Shown piece by piece: positions 1 through 11,942 of a DNA stretch of 64,000 nucleotides. The notes beneath the pieces are model-generated. The model worked only from the letters and a program-made list of their open reading frames with translations. It searched no databases and was not told the DNA's origin. The position numbers and the translations under genes were made by a program. Positions within the stretch are counted from its first letter, which is position 1, and each line of letters starts with the position of its first letter. The stretch is taken from NCBI RefSeq assembly GCF_949628265.1, contig NC_088787.1:7864501-7928500 (forward strand), read 5' to 3'. Source of the stretch: Cloeon dipterum (taxonomy: Eukaryota > Arthropoda > Insecta > Ephemeroptera > Baetidae).

Positions 1-960
1 ATTACGGCCAGCTGAGTTTAAAAACAGGCTATTTTTAAATTATTTATATTTTAAAATTATTAATTTTTCAGTTCAACTTGCATGGTAATTGCAATATTGA
101 TTTTAAACATTAAATCACGCAGATGAGCATCTCCTTTTAGTCTCGAGTGTTTTGAATTATTTAATTAATTATCAGATTTATAAGTTTTGCTGGTACTTAC
201 GAGTAAGAAATTGAAGCATGCAGCATCTCAGCGGCAAACGACTTATTTATAAACAAAACAAATTTCCAGCAGTGCTTCAAAGACTGCACCGCCGCGTAAT
301 TGCCCGCTCTTTTTAGGTAGCGGAGTGTTTTTTAAGTGTGCTGTATCCGCCACATAGCTCATAATCAGGAAATTTTGAAACGTTCTACTTTTAAACTTTA
401 TCGCTAATTGACATATTTTAGCACTTACGCTATATGTAAATGTAGTCAATTCCTCTAGATAGAAACGCTAAGAAAGATTTATTTTACAAAATTACAGATT
501 AAGTTAGATATAATTTATTACAATTAAAACATCGCCAAAGCAAAAAACGAGCATTGATCTGTGATTCATTTACTATACGAATGTTTGAAAAATGAAGATT
601 TTCATTTCATTAAAAATATCAAGTAGTGTTTGATATTTTATGGGAAGTCTTATGGCAGACACTACTTAAAATTTGCAATGAAAACTAGAACCTAATTATT
701 TTAAAATATTTTTCTGGAATATTCAATTGGAAAATTACGCTCAGTTGAAATAAAATCAACTTTCTTGGTGTACAGCGCGAGATATCAACTGAACATCATG
801 ACACCCTCGAGTGTATGATCGGCCCTCTGGTTAGTGCGAACTCTTAATTTTTTATTAACTTTGAATAATATGTAGCAGAGTGCATCCCCCTCTGTTGGTA
901 TCTATTCCATACAAAGATAATTTTTCATTTTATGAAGCACTGGCAAATATTATTGATAAT
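1..960 (+). repeat. Dispersed repeat family A, copy 1 (no SINE inside)
   Basis: This AT-rich sequence recurs at about 2,665-5,120, at 8,342-9,217 and, inverted, at 12,530-13,143. The copies stay recognisable over hundreds of bases (for example the stretch around the word CACGCAGATGAGCATCTCC). No long reading frame is conserved, so it looks like a non-autonomous element or the remnant of one. Around 722-735 this copy runs straight through the point where the copy at 3.7 kb carries the SINE-like element B, so it is an empty site. The left end is cut by the window edge. The superfamily is not known to me. Confidence 0.75.
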
Positions 961-1078
961 AATAATAATCTTTATTTACTTTTGACGAGGTCATATACAT
1001 CAGCATTATACCAAATTTTTGACAAACGCCTAACGCGAGTTTGCCACTATTTATTTCTCCAATAGGATCACAAAATGA

Positions 1079-1132
1079 TTATTTATTGGTTCTTATCCAT
1101 GATGGCGTCGTAGTGGAAATTTCCACTGGACA
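1079..1132 (+). repeat. Short dispersed repeat, inverted partner at 6,650-6,710
   Basis: A segment of about 50 bp containing GGCGTCGTAGTGGAAATTTC recurs in inverse orientation directly after repeat C copy 1 (6,650-6,710). The palindromic core is GGAAATTTCC. It may be one end of a mobile element. No coding potential is seen. Confidence 0.5.
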
Positions 1133-1775
1133 CATTTTATTGTGTGAGCGCGTTGCTGGTTGAGAAAATCCCAGGCTCAGGGTCGCTCTGATCCTCGAAA
1201 GCAGCTGGCGCACGCACGCGCAGCTAGAGAAAATTTCAAGGCTTCAAACTCAAAATCATAATTATTAGGGAGTTACAAAGCTCGCTCAAGAAATGTTTTT
1301 TTTGCTCTTTTTATCCCTGTTTGAGGTCAATGAACAAAAACCGAACAACAACGTTAGCTATAAGGTATAGCAAAAGGCCGGTTCATTGACCAGGCCACCC
1401 ACAGAGGCATTATATTTGCTCTCTGCAGAGAGGGGGTAGATTTTTGTACCTCCCGGCAGCTGTGACAGGCCCCGCAGAACAATTTTTATTTTCAATCCAT
1501 TTGATGATCGTCTTGGCCGAAAACCTTGAAACGTTGATCACGCACCGCACTTTTTGCCACTTAGGGACAATGCACTTGATATAAAACGTCCTCAAAACCC
1601 GACTAAAAACGCCAGCGTGAGCTTTTGCCGCGAAAAATAGACGGAGCAGCTGAAAATGAAACTTTAAAATGTAAACAATGACACTTAAAGGCCAATTTTA
1701 ATTTTTCGGACCAATCACAAATTATAGTTCTGGTTATAACCAAGGAAGTTGATTTTATTTCAACTGAGCACAATT

Positions 1776-2035
1776 TTCCGTTTTTTTTTCTTGCTTTTTT
1801 ATCCCGGTCCTCTCGGAGCGGGAAGGGCGCGCACTGCACTAGCACGAATGCTGAAACCCGGGTCCCAATAACACCGCGAACGAATAACATGGGCGCACCA
1901 GGCTGCACAGGGACCCAGCCCACTCAAGGACCTTTTGCCTCCGCACCGAGGACTGCATTGAAACGCTAGACATTTGTCCCGTGAAGCCAAATCCCGCATG
2001 CTGGAAAGGTGCAAACCAGCAAGTTGGTTGTTTTT
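1776..2035 (-). repeat. SINE-like element B, partial copy, reverse
   Basis: This is a reverse copy of a GC-rich element seen also at 3.7, 9.2, 14.7, 17.6 and 55.7 kb. The T-rich start at 1,776 is the A-rich 3' tail of the element. The copy stops near 2,035, before the tRNA-like head. The flank at 1,740-1,775 is a reversed piece of repeat A, so this is a fragment of the same A-plus-B arrangement as at 3.7 kb. The frames that read through it in other copies are products of the repeat, not genes. Confidence 0.65.
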
Positions 2036-2448
2036 CTTTAACCTTTGACTCTACACCCCCTTCAATTCACCCTTAATTTTTACCCTACCAGAGTAAAAAA
2101 ATAAGTAAAATGCTGATCCGTAATAAACCAATTTTGAATCTAAAATAGTGAAAATTTTTATTTTGCTGATACGTTTCAAAACTAACGGTAAAAAACGAAC
2201 AAAGAATCAGCTAACTATCACAATTAAATATGAAGTTTCCCCCAATAGTACGCGGTTAAGTTGAGAAAATTTGAGAAAAATCAAATATACCTGGAATACC
2301 AGCTTAGAAATTGCAGGAAGGTTTATTAACATAAAAATTCTTTCCAGGAAATACCGATTTAAATCTTTTAAGGGGCGAGCAGCTCTGAGCTTTTAGAACA
2401 CTCAATGCGCTCACTTCTTATCGCAGCTGGCGGTGTTGCCTTTTGCTG

Positions 2449-2568
2449 GTGAGGAGTAAAGCATCAGGGTTGCGTCCCAAGGGAGGGTCTATTAAGGGTA
2501 GGGGTTTTAGAGAGGATCTATTCAGGTTTCAATTTAATTGCTTTCATATTCGCTCTAATTGGCAACTT
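2449..2568 (+). repeat. Dispersed repeat F, copy 1
   Basis: A segment of about 120 bp is found again in inverse orientation at 16,677-16,799. The shared sequence includes ATTCGCTCTAATTGGCAAC and GGTCTATTAAGGGTAGGGG. There is no reading frame of note. Between the family A and B pieces nothing else is seen from 2,036 to 2,448. Confidence 0.6.
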
Positions 2569-3737
2569 GCAATACATATCAAGGTGACCAAGATATCAAC
2601 AAATATGTACAGTTTAAAATAATTTTTAAATTTGATTCCTAAAAAGGGATTTAACTCTTATTAGGAAAAGTGGTATCATCAAGAAGTACCATTTTTCCGC
2701 GTACGATTTGTCAGGGAATGATTGTGCATGAGTCGTCATGTAAGGAGCTAGTGCAGCAACAGTTTATAGGGCTCTTTTTAACGCAAAGACACGCGCTTAC
2801 AAAAGAGTGCACCCTGCAACACGAGCCGTTGCGTGCTACTCTACGTGCTACCTAACTCCATCTTTATTCTAACTAGTTGTGACAACAATTCTCACTAGGT
2901 AGCATGAGAGTCTCTATATCAATTGACCACACGTGTGAGCTGCGGGGGTGCATGGGAAAGCATTAAAATTTGCCTCAGTCGTAGCCGAGTTTAAAAATAA
3001 GCTGATAGAATATTTTTAAAATATTATCACAGAAAGAAAAGTGCTTAATTTTTCAGCTCAACTTGCATGGTAATTGCAATATTGATTTTAAACATTAAAT
3101 CACGCAGATGAGCATCTCCTTTTAGTCTCGAGTGTTTTGAATTATTTAATTAATTATCAGATTTATAAGTTTTGCTGGTACTTACGAGTATGAAATTGAA
3201 GCATGCAGCATCTCAGCGGCAAACGACTTATTTTATAAGCGAAACGAATTTCCAGCAGTGTTTCAAAGACTGCACCGCCGCGTATTAATTGCCCGCTCTT
3301 TTTAGGTAGCGGAGTATTTTTAAGTGTGCTGTATTCGTCACAAAATTCACAATCAGGAAATTTTGAAACGCTCTACTTTTAAACCTTATCGCTAATTGAC
3401 ATGATATTTGAGTACTCACACTAAATGTAAATGTAGTCAATTCCTCTAGATTGGAACGCTAAAAAATATTTATTCTACAAAACTACAGATTTAGTTAGAT
3501 GTAATTTAATATTATTAAAACATCGCCAAAGCAAAAAACGAGCATTGATCTGTGATTCATTTATTATACGTATGTCTGTTGTAGATTTTGGTGAAAAATG
3601 AAGATTTTCATTTCATTAAAAAATATCAAGTGTTTGATATTTTATGCGAAGTTGTATGGCAGACTGTTCTTAAAATATGCAATGAAAACTATAGAAGCTA
3701 ATTTTTTTTAAATATTTTTCTGGAATTTTCAATTTTA

Positions 3738-4150
3738 ACCAGCCTGTTGGCTCGCATTATTAAGGCACTCTCAGGAGTGTCAAATCAATGGGAGGTATTT
3801 GAGCAGTTCGGAGATCTAATATACTGGCTACCCAATGTCAGAGATGGCAAAAAGTGGTTAGTTTAGTGACTCGAAATGCTCAAATTGCTCAACAGGCTGG
3901 GACTCGCTACTTGCTGGTTTGCACCTTTCCATTTGGCATCACGGGACGAATGTCTAGCGTTTCAAAAAAAAGTCCTTGGTGCGGAGGCAAGTGGCCCTTC
4001 AGTGGGCTGGGTCCCTGTGCGGCCTGGTGCGCCCATGTTATCCGTTCGCAGTGTTATTGGCACTCGGAATTCAGCATTCGTGCTAGTGCAGTGCGCGCCC
4101 TTCCCGGACAAGAGAACAAGAGGACAGGGATAAAAAAGTAAGAAAAAAAA
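3738..4150 (+). mobile_element. SINE-like element B, near full length, nested in repeat A
   Basis: The element starts with a tRNA-like head (GTTGGCTCGCAT then AAGGCACTC) and has a possible box B (GAGCAGTTCGGAGATC) about 60 bases on. It ends in an A-rich tail. These features fit a tRNA-derived SINE with an internal RNA polymerase III promoter; that is inferred from pattern only. Repeat A resumes at GGAAAATTGTGCTCAG after the tail, whereas copy 1 of A is uninterrupted here, so the insertion is real. No clean target duplication is visible. Confidence 0.6.
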
Positions 4151-4240
4151 TGGAAAATTGTGCTCAGTTGAAATAAAATCAACTTCCATGGTGCACAGCG
4201 AGATATGAACTGAACATCATGACACCCTCGAGTGTGTCAT

Positions 4241-4965
4241 CTAGAGCGTTTCCAAATTCCAAGTCAGGAAATGGAAACAGGAAACAAGAATTCCTGCTTT
4301 TTCCTGGAATTCCGGCAGGACAGGAAAATATTTTTCAGGAAAAGGACAAGATAGGAATTTTGCTTCAAAACAATTCCATTCTTGATCTTTTATGTTCAAA
4401 TATATCTCATTTAAAGACAGCATAACTTTTCATTTTGATACTGCTTTACAGTTACGTTTACTTTCTTTCATGTAACTAAACATTTAGCCTAAAAATTATT
4501 CACGGAGTTTACAATTGGGCTCTAAAATTTTTTTAAAAAGCACAACTCTTTAATTATAGTCAGTGGTTTTTGTTTTTGAACAAACTAACATTTTACCGAA
4601 TCAATCTACTGTATAAAAAAATCATTTTTTCGGGGGTTTCCTGCAATTTTTTTCATTTTAAGCATTTTTTGGGAATACTTTTGTGCGGGGTGCATAGTAT
4701 TTAGTATTTTTACTGTTTAGTTCATAAAGAGGAATTAGGAATTATATATCAACAGACACAATACGATAACTTTAAAAATCTGTTAAAATGAAAGTTTCAA
4801 ATAATTAAAAGCATACAAAAAACAGATATAAAAATTAATAAAAGATCAATTTGTTAAATGGAATTAAATTTAAAAAAACAGGAACAGGACAGGACCGGAA
4901 ATCCAAATTTGGAACAGGAACAGGATAGGACAGGAACAGAAAAACCTTTCTTGAATACGCTCTAG
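4241..4965. mobile_element. Non-autonomous TIR element (MITE-like), 725 bp
   Basis: The insertion interrupts repeat A between AGTGTGTCAT and TATCATCGGCC. Its ends are inverted repeats: CTAGAGCGTTTCC on the left and, read inward from the right, CTAGAGCGTATTC. The interior is AT-rich, with clusters of AGGACAGGA-type motifs near both ends, and carries no transposase. The target duplication is unclear (TA or TCAT are both possible). A diverged relative lies inside a TSEN54 intron at 51,240-51,670. Confidence 0.7.
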
Positions 4966-5169
4966 TATCATCGGCCCTCTGCTTAGCGCGAACTCTTAAT
5001 TTTTTTATTAACTTTTGAATAATATGTAGCAGAGTGCATCCCCCTGCATTGGTATATATCTATCCCATACAAAATTTATATTTCATTTTATGAAGCACTG
5101 ACAAATATTGAAATATAATTCATAGCACTAATTATTAATATGATATATCTTTAATTTAATTAATTAAAT

Positions 5170-5700
5170 AATATGAAAAGAATTGTCTCTATAGGGGATG
5201 CCGACGTTAGTTCTCACCGGGGACGAGCCCTTCTACTGTACGGCCAGAGTTAGGCTACGCTAGAGATCCGCAGAGATCGGGGGAGAACTGACTTGAGGAT
5301 GAAACACCACTGCGTTAAGCCTTAGCGAGAGTGCTCGGGAGGGCTAAACTACACCGACGCAGTCTACGTCTTCTATTGAGAAGAAGAGAAGCAATAATGG
5401 GAACCCTGAGCACAGAAGTGGGACTTCTTATTCAGGCGCCAGTCTGAGATTCATTCTCAGACCGACGCTCTCTAAATGAACAGTCGACACGAAATATGTT
5501 CATCGCCTCCGCTCATCCCCGATAAATGTCTGTTACAGGTAGCGAGTGCCCTAGCAGCGTTGAACCGGAGTCTTGACCACGGCGAGAAGAAGAAACACCA
5601 CACTACACGAAAGCAGTACACCACATATACACAATTCCTGTCAGATTGATAAGAAATAAAAGTTGCCTGATGGCTTCTACAGCGGAGGTGTGCTGTTTGT
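5170..5700. other. Unique GC-richer block, possible LTR-like sequence
   Basis: This block of roughly 500 bp is clearly richer in G and C than its surroundings. It has no long reading frame and contains an AATAAA near 5,654. It could be a solo LTR or the UTR of a retroelement, since it begins near TGTCTCTATAGGGG. I find no matching second copy, primer-binding site or target duplication in the window. The following 5,700-5,937 shows nothing identifiable. Confidence 0.2.
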
Positions 5701-5937
5701 GTTCAGGCCCTTTTGGCCGACTACCTTTTTATCTCCAAGAAATCGACGATTTTGCCCATTGGTGGCCAACAAATATTGATGACGACTCTACCTGATTAAT
5801 TATTGAATTGAGAATACTACAGCATTGTCTTCCCTCCGCGTCTCTTTTCCAGCGAGCGGCGCGACCAGCACGAGGGCGGAGAGCAGCCTCTCGTTTTAAG
5901 AAACCGTGGTCAGGCGCGGGAAGTATTACGCCGCATC

Positions 5938-6649
5938 GAAGTTCCAATTCAAATCCAGAAATAGAAGCTTGCAATTAGGATTTGCAAATGGCTTAAAAGC
6001 TTATGTTTCTTACTTATGAATAATTAAAACAATTTTTAATGTGTAAATATCTTGTTTTGCACTAATCCAATTCAGATTCAAGGTTAAATTAATTGATTAA
6101 AATTGGGTGAACTTTTAAAAAAATTGAGTTGATAACAGACAACAATATTGTGCTATTTAAAGAAACAAATTTTTTATCAAACCAATCACAGTCTATTTTA
6201 TAAATATGATTTTATATTTAAATTGTTGTAAATATAACGTAATTTATTAATATCTCTGTTCCTGTTGGGTTAAGCTTAGTGCTGAATATAACTAAAAAAA
6301 TCCAAAATCCAAAATAAAACAAATAAATCAAAATCGAAGATTCTACGCCAATTAGCACCGGAATTATGAAATTTTTGGTTTGCAGCAAAATTAATCCAGC
6401 TCTGCTCTCTAATAAGTCAATGCGGTATGTACAGGATCGTTGGTTTTCATTAAAAAAAATCATATTATTTGCTCATTTACTCGTTCTTTATTTCATAGAA
6501 TAAAATGATTTTTTTACAAATACGATTAAAATCTAAATTCTCCATCTCAAAGTTATTAATGGATTTTTCGATGAAGCTTAAACTTGTGATGAAATCCACA
6601 TTTAATATTTTGAAGTCAATATAATTGCTGTTCTGGCTCATGCAATGAA
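5938..6649 (+). repeat. Dispersed repeat C, copy 1
   Basis: About 710 bp are nearly identical to 9,354-10,068. Both copies begin TCGAAGTTCCAATTCAAAT and end GCTGTTCTGGCTCATGCAAT. The flanks differ, so the boundaries are real. It is AT-rich without a conserved frame, and no terminal inverted repeat is seen. Confidence 0.75.
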
Positions 6650-6710
6650 ATTCCAGTGGAAATTTCCACTACGACGCCATCTTGGATAAGAACCAATAAA
6701 TAAACATTAA

Positions 6711-8341
6711 ATTTTCTTGAACCTGTTGGAGAAAACTCGCGTTAGGCGGCAGGCAAAAATTTGGTCCGAACAATTAAGCTAGAGTATGCCTTTTTTAAAT
6801 TCAACCCGTCGATAATATTAGTTTTTTAAACAAAAAGACATTAATATCAAAATCTAAGTCGAGTATTTGAAACGCTATCTGAGGGTGTGATTAGATTGAC
6901 GGCTGCAGTATATTATCCGCTTTTAATGTTAATTAAAATTCAATGCCGTGGAACGGTTCTAATGAACTGGAAAAATTCAATTGATGAAAATTCAGTTTTG
7001 ATTAAGTGACGGCACGAGACGACGACGAATCAATTTTTTGTTTCGGGCGTTCATGCAGAGCAGATCCTGCTTGTCATTTCTTGCCATTGTTAAATAATTT
7101 TAATAAATTTTGCATGTACATATTTAAAATGGGCAATAAACAGTAATATAATCGCGGCTAGTTCCTAGTTCTCCGAGTCTGAAGCCGCAGCAATATATCA
7201 GTTTGCTTAACATAGATTAATTAAATAAGTGCTTTGACTTAGTTTCACATCTAGGTATCGCCAATTTTGCAATGCGCAAAAATGCACCACTGGTTTTTTG
7301 CGCAAAAAACCGGCTGGAAAAACCCAGCAGTTTTGGTTTTTCCGCATTTTTTCCGAATTTAACCCAAAATTAGTCAATTTTCGCTTCAAAAGAGTCTGAA
7401 ATTTCAGAAACGTTGAGAGTTAAAATTTTCAGTCTCTTGAAGAAACCCGTGGCTCTAATACTAATTCTGGTGATTTTGAAAAATCCTATTTTTGGTCATC
7501 CGGATCATGAGAATTTTTTATTTCCCAGAAGAATGTACGTGTTTCGGAAAAATGCGCAAAATTGCAGAAAAACCCGCAAAAAACAGTTTTTTTGCAATGC
7601 AGTGGGTTTTTCCGGAAAAATGCGGATTTTTGCGAACCCTGTTCACATCTGCTAGGTTTTTGACTATGCAGAGACTTGAATTTTGAGTTTTGTAATTAGA
7701 ACGTAAGGTTCCCATAACGCGTTTTTATGTACAAAACATCCCAATGGGACCATCTTTTCGCATCCCCGCACCGAGCTTTTAAATTGAAAACACCAAACAT
7801 TTTGTCCATAAAGCCATTGGAAAGGAGCGAAAACCAGCAAGCGTCGAGTGTCGGCGCCGGCGGCGCGCCTTGCTGCTTTAGGGAGCAGAATGTATTTATT
7901 CTATTGATTACTTTAGTTTTCGCAGAGAAAAATTGTTAAAAGCAAAGATAATACTTTCTATGGTTTATCTTTCGAGAGAAGCAATCGTGCGTGATTAAAA
8001 AAAAAAAAAAAAGTGAAAATACGAAGGCAAGAAGAGCAGATGCGTAGTTGGACCGCGCTGAATATCAAGCGGCAAGCTCAAGGCTCAAGCTGCAGAGAAG
8101 CAGGCGTTCGCTGCTTTCAAACTCTATTTAGCAGCTCAGCTTTTGGTTCACTTCTGTACACCCAATGTTAATATTGAGGAAAGCTGCGGAAAATTCAGTA
8201 AAATTCAACAAAATATTCTGCTGCCTTCCTGAGAAAAGATCTCCAAAGACAAAGATTCAATGTCAGATGCATTTTCAACAAAAATGGTTTAAAATTTCAT
8301 CAATATACAACAACGAAAGCTTAAAGCAGTTCACACAAAAT
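6711..8341. other. No gene seen
   Basis: This is AT-rich sequence without a supported gene. Around 7,260-7,640 there are scattered short words such as TTTTTGCGCAAAAAA and GGAAAAATGCGG in both orientations, suggesting an old degenerate repeat. A short A-run lies at about 7,998-8,012. The small reading frames here show no codon bias, domain or splice context. Confidence 0.4.
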
Positions 8342-9217
8342 AACTAGTTGTGACAACAATTGCTCACTAGGTGGCATGACAGTCTCTATATCAATTGACC
8401 ACACGTGTGAGCTGCGGGGGTGCATGGGAAAGCATTAAAATTTGCCTCCGTCGTAGCCGAGTTTAAAAATAAGCTGATAGAATATTTTTAAATTATTATC
8501 ACAGAGTGAAAAGTGCTTAATTTTTCAGTTCAACTTGCATGGTAATTGCAATATTGATTTTAAACATTAAATCACGCAGATGAGCATCTCCTTTTAGTCT
8601 CGAGTGTTTTGAATTATTTAATTAATTATCAGATTTATAAGTTTTGCTGGTACTTACGAGTATGAAATTGAAGCATGCAGCATCTCAGCGGCAAACGACT
8701 TATTTTATAAGCGAAACTAATTTCCAGCAGTGTTTCAAAGACTGCACCGCCGCGTATTAATTGCCCGCTCTTTTTAGGTAGCGGAGTGTTTTTTAAGTGT
8801 GCTGTATTCGTCACAAAATTCACAATCAGGAAATTTTGAAACGTTCTACTTTTAAACCTTATCGCTAATTCTAATTGACATGATATTTGAGTACTCACAC
8901 TAAATGTAAATGTAGTCAATTCCTCTAGATTGGAACGCCAAAAAATATTTATTCTACAAAACTACAGATTTAGTTAGATGTAATTTAATATTATTAAAAC
9001 ATCGCCAAAGCAAAAAACGAGCATTGATCTGTGATTCATTTATTATACGTATGTCTGTTGTAGACTTTTGGTGAAAAATGAAGATTTTCATTTCATTAAA
9101 AAATATCAAGTGTTTGATATTTTATGCGAAGTTGTATGGCAGACTCTTCTTAAAATATGCAATGAAAACTATAGAAGCTAATTTTTTTAAATATTTTTCT
9201 GGAATTTTCAATTTTAA
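8342..9217 (+). repeat. Repeat family A, copy 3
   Basis: This is nearly identical to 2,869-3,740, including the left end (ACTAGTTGTGACAACAATT) and the same junction with the SINE-like element. It looks like a duplication of the already occupied A-plus-B segment rather than an independent insertion. Confidence 0.75.
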
Positions 9218-9354
9218 CCAGCCTGTTGGCTCGCATTATTAAGGCACTCTCAGGAGTGTCAAATCAATGGGAGGTATTTGAGCTGTTCGGAGATCTAATA
9301 TACTGGCTACCCAATGTCAGAGATGGCAAAAAGTGGTTAGTTTAGTGACTCGAA
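9218..9354 (+). mobile_element. SINE-like element B, 5' fragment
   Basis: The copy carries the tRNA-like head of element B and runs to GGTTAGTTTAGTGACTCGAA. It then passes directly into repeat C. In complete copies this point continues into ATGCTCAAATTGC. The missing part of B does not reappear after repeat C, so the junction is a rearrangement or deletion breakpoint rather than a simple nested insertion. Confidence 0.6.
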
Positions 9355-10068
9355 GTTCCAATTCAAATTCAGAAATAGAAGCTTGCAATTAGGATTTGCA
9401 AATGGCTTAAAAGCTTATGTTTCTTACTTATGAATAATTAAAACAATTTTTAATGTGTAAATATCTTGTTTTGCACTAATCCAATTCAGATTCAAGGTTA
9501 AATTAATTGATTAAAATTATAGGTGAACTTTTAAAAAAATTGAGCTGATAATAGACAACAATATTGTGCTATTTAAAGAAACAAATTTTTTATCAAACCA
9601 ATCACAGTCTATTTTATAAATATGATTTTATATTTAAATTGTTGTAAATATAACGTAATTTATTAATATCTCTGTTCCTGTTGGGTTAAGCTTAGTGCTG
9701 AATATAACTAAAAAAATCCAAAATCCAAAATCCAAAATAAAACAAATAAATCAAATTCGAAGATTCTACGCCAATTAGCACCGGAATTATGAAATATTTA
9801 GTATGCAGCAAAATTAATCTAGCTCTGCTCTCTAACAAGTAAATGCGGTATGTACAGGATCGTTGGTTTTCATTAAAAAATCATATTTGCTCATTTACTC
9901 GTTCTTTATTTCATAGGATAAAATGATTTTTTACAAATACGATTAAAATCTAAATTCTCTATCTCAAAGTTATTATGGATTTTTTCGATTAAGCTTAAAC
10001 TTTTGATGAAATCCAAATTTAATATTTTGAAGTCAATATAATTGCTGTTCTGGCTCATGCAATAAAAT
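9354..10068 (+). repeat. Dispersed repeat C, copy 2
   Basis: Second copy of the sequence at 5,938-6,649, differing by scattered substitutions and small indels. It is fused at its left end to a truncated SINE-like element. The sequence after it (10,069-10,570) shows nothing identifiable. Confidence 0.75.
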
Positions 10069-10570
10069 ATAAATATTTTAAGAAATAGCTACAATGTGTC
10101 GAACAAAGTTCAGGTGTCATTTTCTAAAGCATTTTGCGTATAAACTCGAAATTAATTAAAATCACACTGAAGATGAGAGGAACAAGAGAAACTGTTTGGC
10201 TTAATATTTCAGCAACAAACCGTTCGATTGACACCATTTTAGAAAATTTGTTATTGGAATTTCATTTGCTAACAACTTTAAGTAGTTTTAACCTCCTCCG
10301 AGGTCAAGGTCAGCCGCTGCCCTCTTGATAAATTCATAGCATTCGTTTGAAACTGGCACCAAAATAAGGACATTTTTTTACTCATTCTAAATATGCTACT
10401 ATTTTTTAAATCACTTCATTTCTAATACAAAAAGTGTCTTAAATATTAAATGAAATTATATTATGTGGTGGCTGCACTATATACGCGCCCACTGCTTTAT
10501 CCTCTAGGCTTTTTGTTAAGAATTCTGCTTTCTTTGTTCAGTGCATGGGTTCTCACTCTATTATACTGCA

Positions 10571-10950
10571 TACTGACCTTAGAGGCGCCGGGACCAGGCG
10601 CAAATATCGACAATCAAGAGCACCGTATATTTTACAGAATTGGCATTTATTTTGGAAGGTAAGACGAGCACTGTTTAACTTTAATGTGATTTTCGCGCCC
10701 TCAGCGCACGATTTGTCTGAACCAACCACTGGCTGACGCGTAAAACTGGAAACCAAATGCACCCTCTCCCCCGAGTGATCGGAGAGGACTTCCTCTGAGA
10801 TGGTTTTCCGACCTCGGCCGAGCAGCACGTAGCGTACGAGCCAGCCAGCCACAGTAATAAGTAAGCATTTTTGTCAAAGTCTCGTCTGCGTTTTAATAAT
10901 TATCGTAACGGTAAATATGGTCAATATCGAGAGTGAAAGCCTTTTTCAAA
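10571..10950 (+). repeat. Dispersed repeat D, copy 1
   Basis: About 380 bp match 56,717-57,118 in the same orientation. Shared landmarks are GAGCACCGTATATTTTACAG, GATTTTCGCGCCCTC and CATTTTTGTCAAAGTCTCGT. The block is GC-richer than its flanks, and its short open frames are not alike in the two copies, so it is not treated as coding. Sequence 10,951-11,309 shows nothing identifiable. Confidence 0.7.
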
Positions 10951-11309
10951 TTCAGATAAAAACACATCAACCACTATTACGTGTTGGAGTTTAAATTTCC
11001 GCTTTTGTACCAGAGTTACAACTAATAAACACTCAAAAATGGATGTTCTAGCGAATGCACTGAACATGAACCATTTTCTTATTATGAAGTAAATAAATTT
11101 CTACATATTTACATATTCTAATTTAAATTTAATATTAAAAACAATGGATAGATTTTTCTTTATATTTTGCTGCCCTTCTGAAATGGTAAGCTTTGAGAGG
11201 ATTTTAATTACAAATATTTTAATATCACAACAGAGTGCGCACAGCGGGCCTGAATGTTAAAAATTGAAAATGGAGCGTACTCGGCTTGAGCGACGAGCGA
11301 TCACTACCT

Positions 11310-11402
11310 CGCCGTATTTTGTGCTTCTAATCGCATCTTTTTATTTCCTTAAATTCATCGGAGTGAATTGAACATATGCAGCAGTGCCCCCCCCCCCCCC
11401 CT
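11310..11402 (+). repeat. Repeat E, 3' fragment ending in a poly-C run
   Basis: This matches the 3' end of the fuller copy at 11,586-11,942: CGCCGTATTTTGTGCTT followed by a shared stretch and a C-run of about 16 bases. It is a truncated copy only 180 bp from the longer one. Confidence 0.6.
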
Positions 11403-11585
11403 AAGCAGCTCAGGTTGCACAAGTAATGGATTATTTTGCACTCTCAAGCCCATGTTTAAACCGCGTGGTTTCAATTAAATTTGAGAGTAGTAAGTAATAA
11501 AATTCTTACGCACCTAGCAATATTTTTTATTATCTAATCTAACGCTTCAAATTTTTATTTCTGTTTTCAATTAAAAATATATTAT

Positions 11586-11942
11586 ATATTATACCCTCTC
11601 GCACTGTGCGTGAATGCTCGTTGAGAATATCTCACAGTGGAGAGGAGAGTAGCCATACGGCGAGATGCTTTGCTGCTCAACCTGGAAATCAATACACTGA
11701 CAACAGGAGAGCCAGCGATGCACGAATACCATACATTCGCTGCGCTTGCAGTTGGGGTATTATATTCTCCCCTTAGATTTTCAATAGAAAAATATCGCAA
11801 CAACAGGAAAGACCTGGCCTTGGATACACGCAGGTGTTCTTGCACAATCGAATCGCCGTATTTTGTGCTTAAAATCGCATCTTTTTATTTCCTTAAATTC
11901 ATCAGAGTGAATTGAAAATATGCAGCAGTGCCCCCCCCCCCT
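11586..11942 (+). repeat. Repeat E, longest copy, ends in poly-C
   Basis: The copy begins near TATACCCTCTCGCACTGTGC and ends in a run of about 12 C. A third copy at 16,856-17,096 shares the first two thirds. A reading frame crosses it on both strands, but the copies differ by frame-breaking indels. The poly-C end in two copies may mark the terminus of the element. Sequence 11,943-12,529 holds no recognisable gene; 12,360-12,495 is rich in GGGAATTCCCGG-like palindromic words. Confidence 0.6.

Larger units (their letters stand above)
2665..5120 (+). repeat. Repeat family A, longest copy, with two nested insertions
   Basis: This is the fullest copy of family A. Removing the SINE-like insertion (3,738-4,150) and the TIR element (4,241-4,965) leaves about 1.3 kb that aligns with copy 1 on both sides of each insertion. 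The right part (4,966-5,120) matches copy 1 at about 812-955. Its 5' portion (2,672-2,850) is found inverted at 12,970-13,140. The segment 2,869-3,875 is almost identical to 8,342-9,354. No conserved protein is encoded. Confidence 0.75.
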
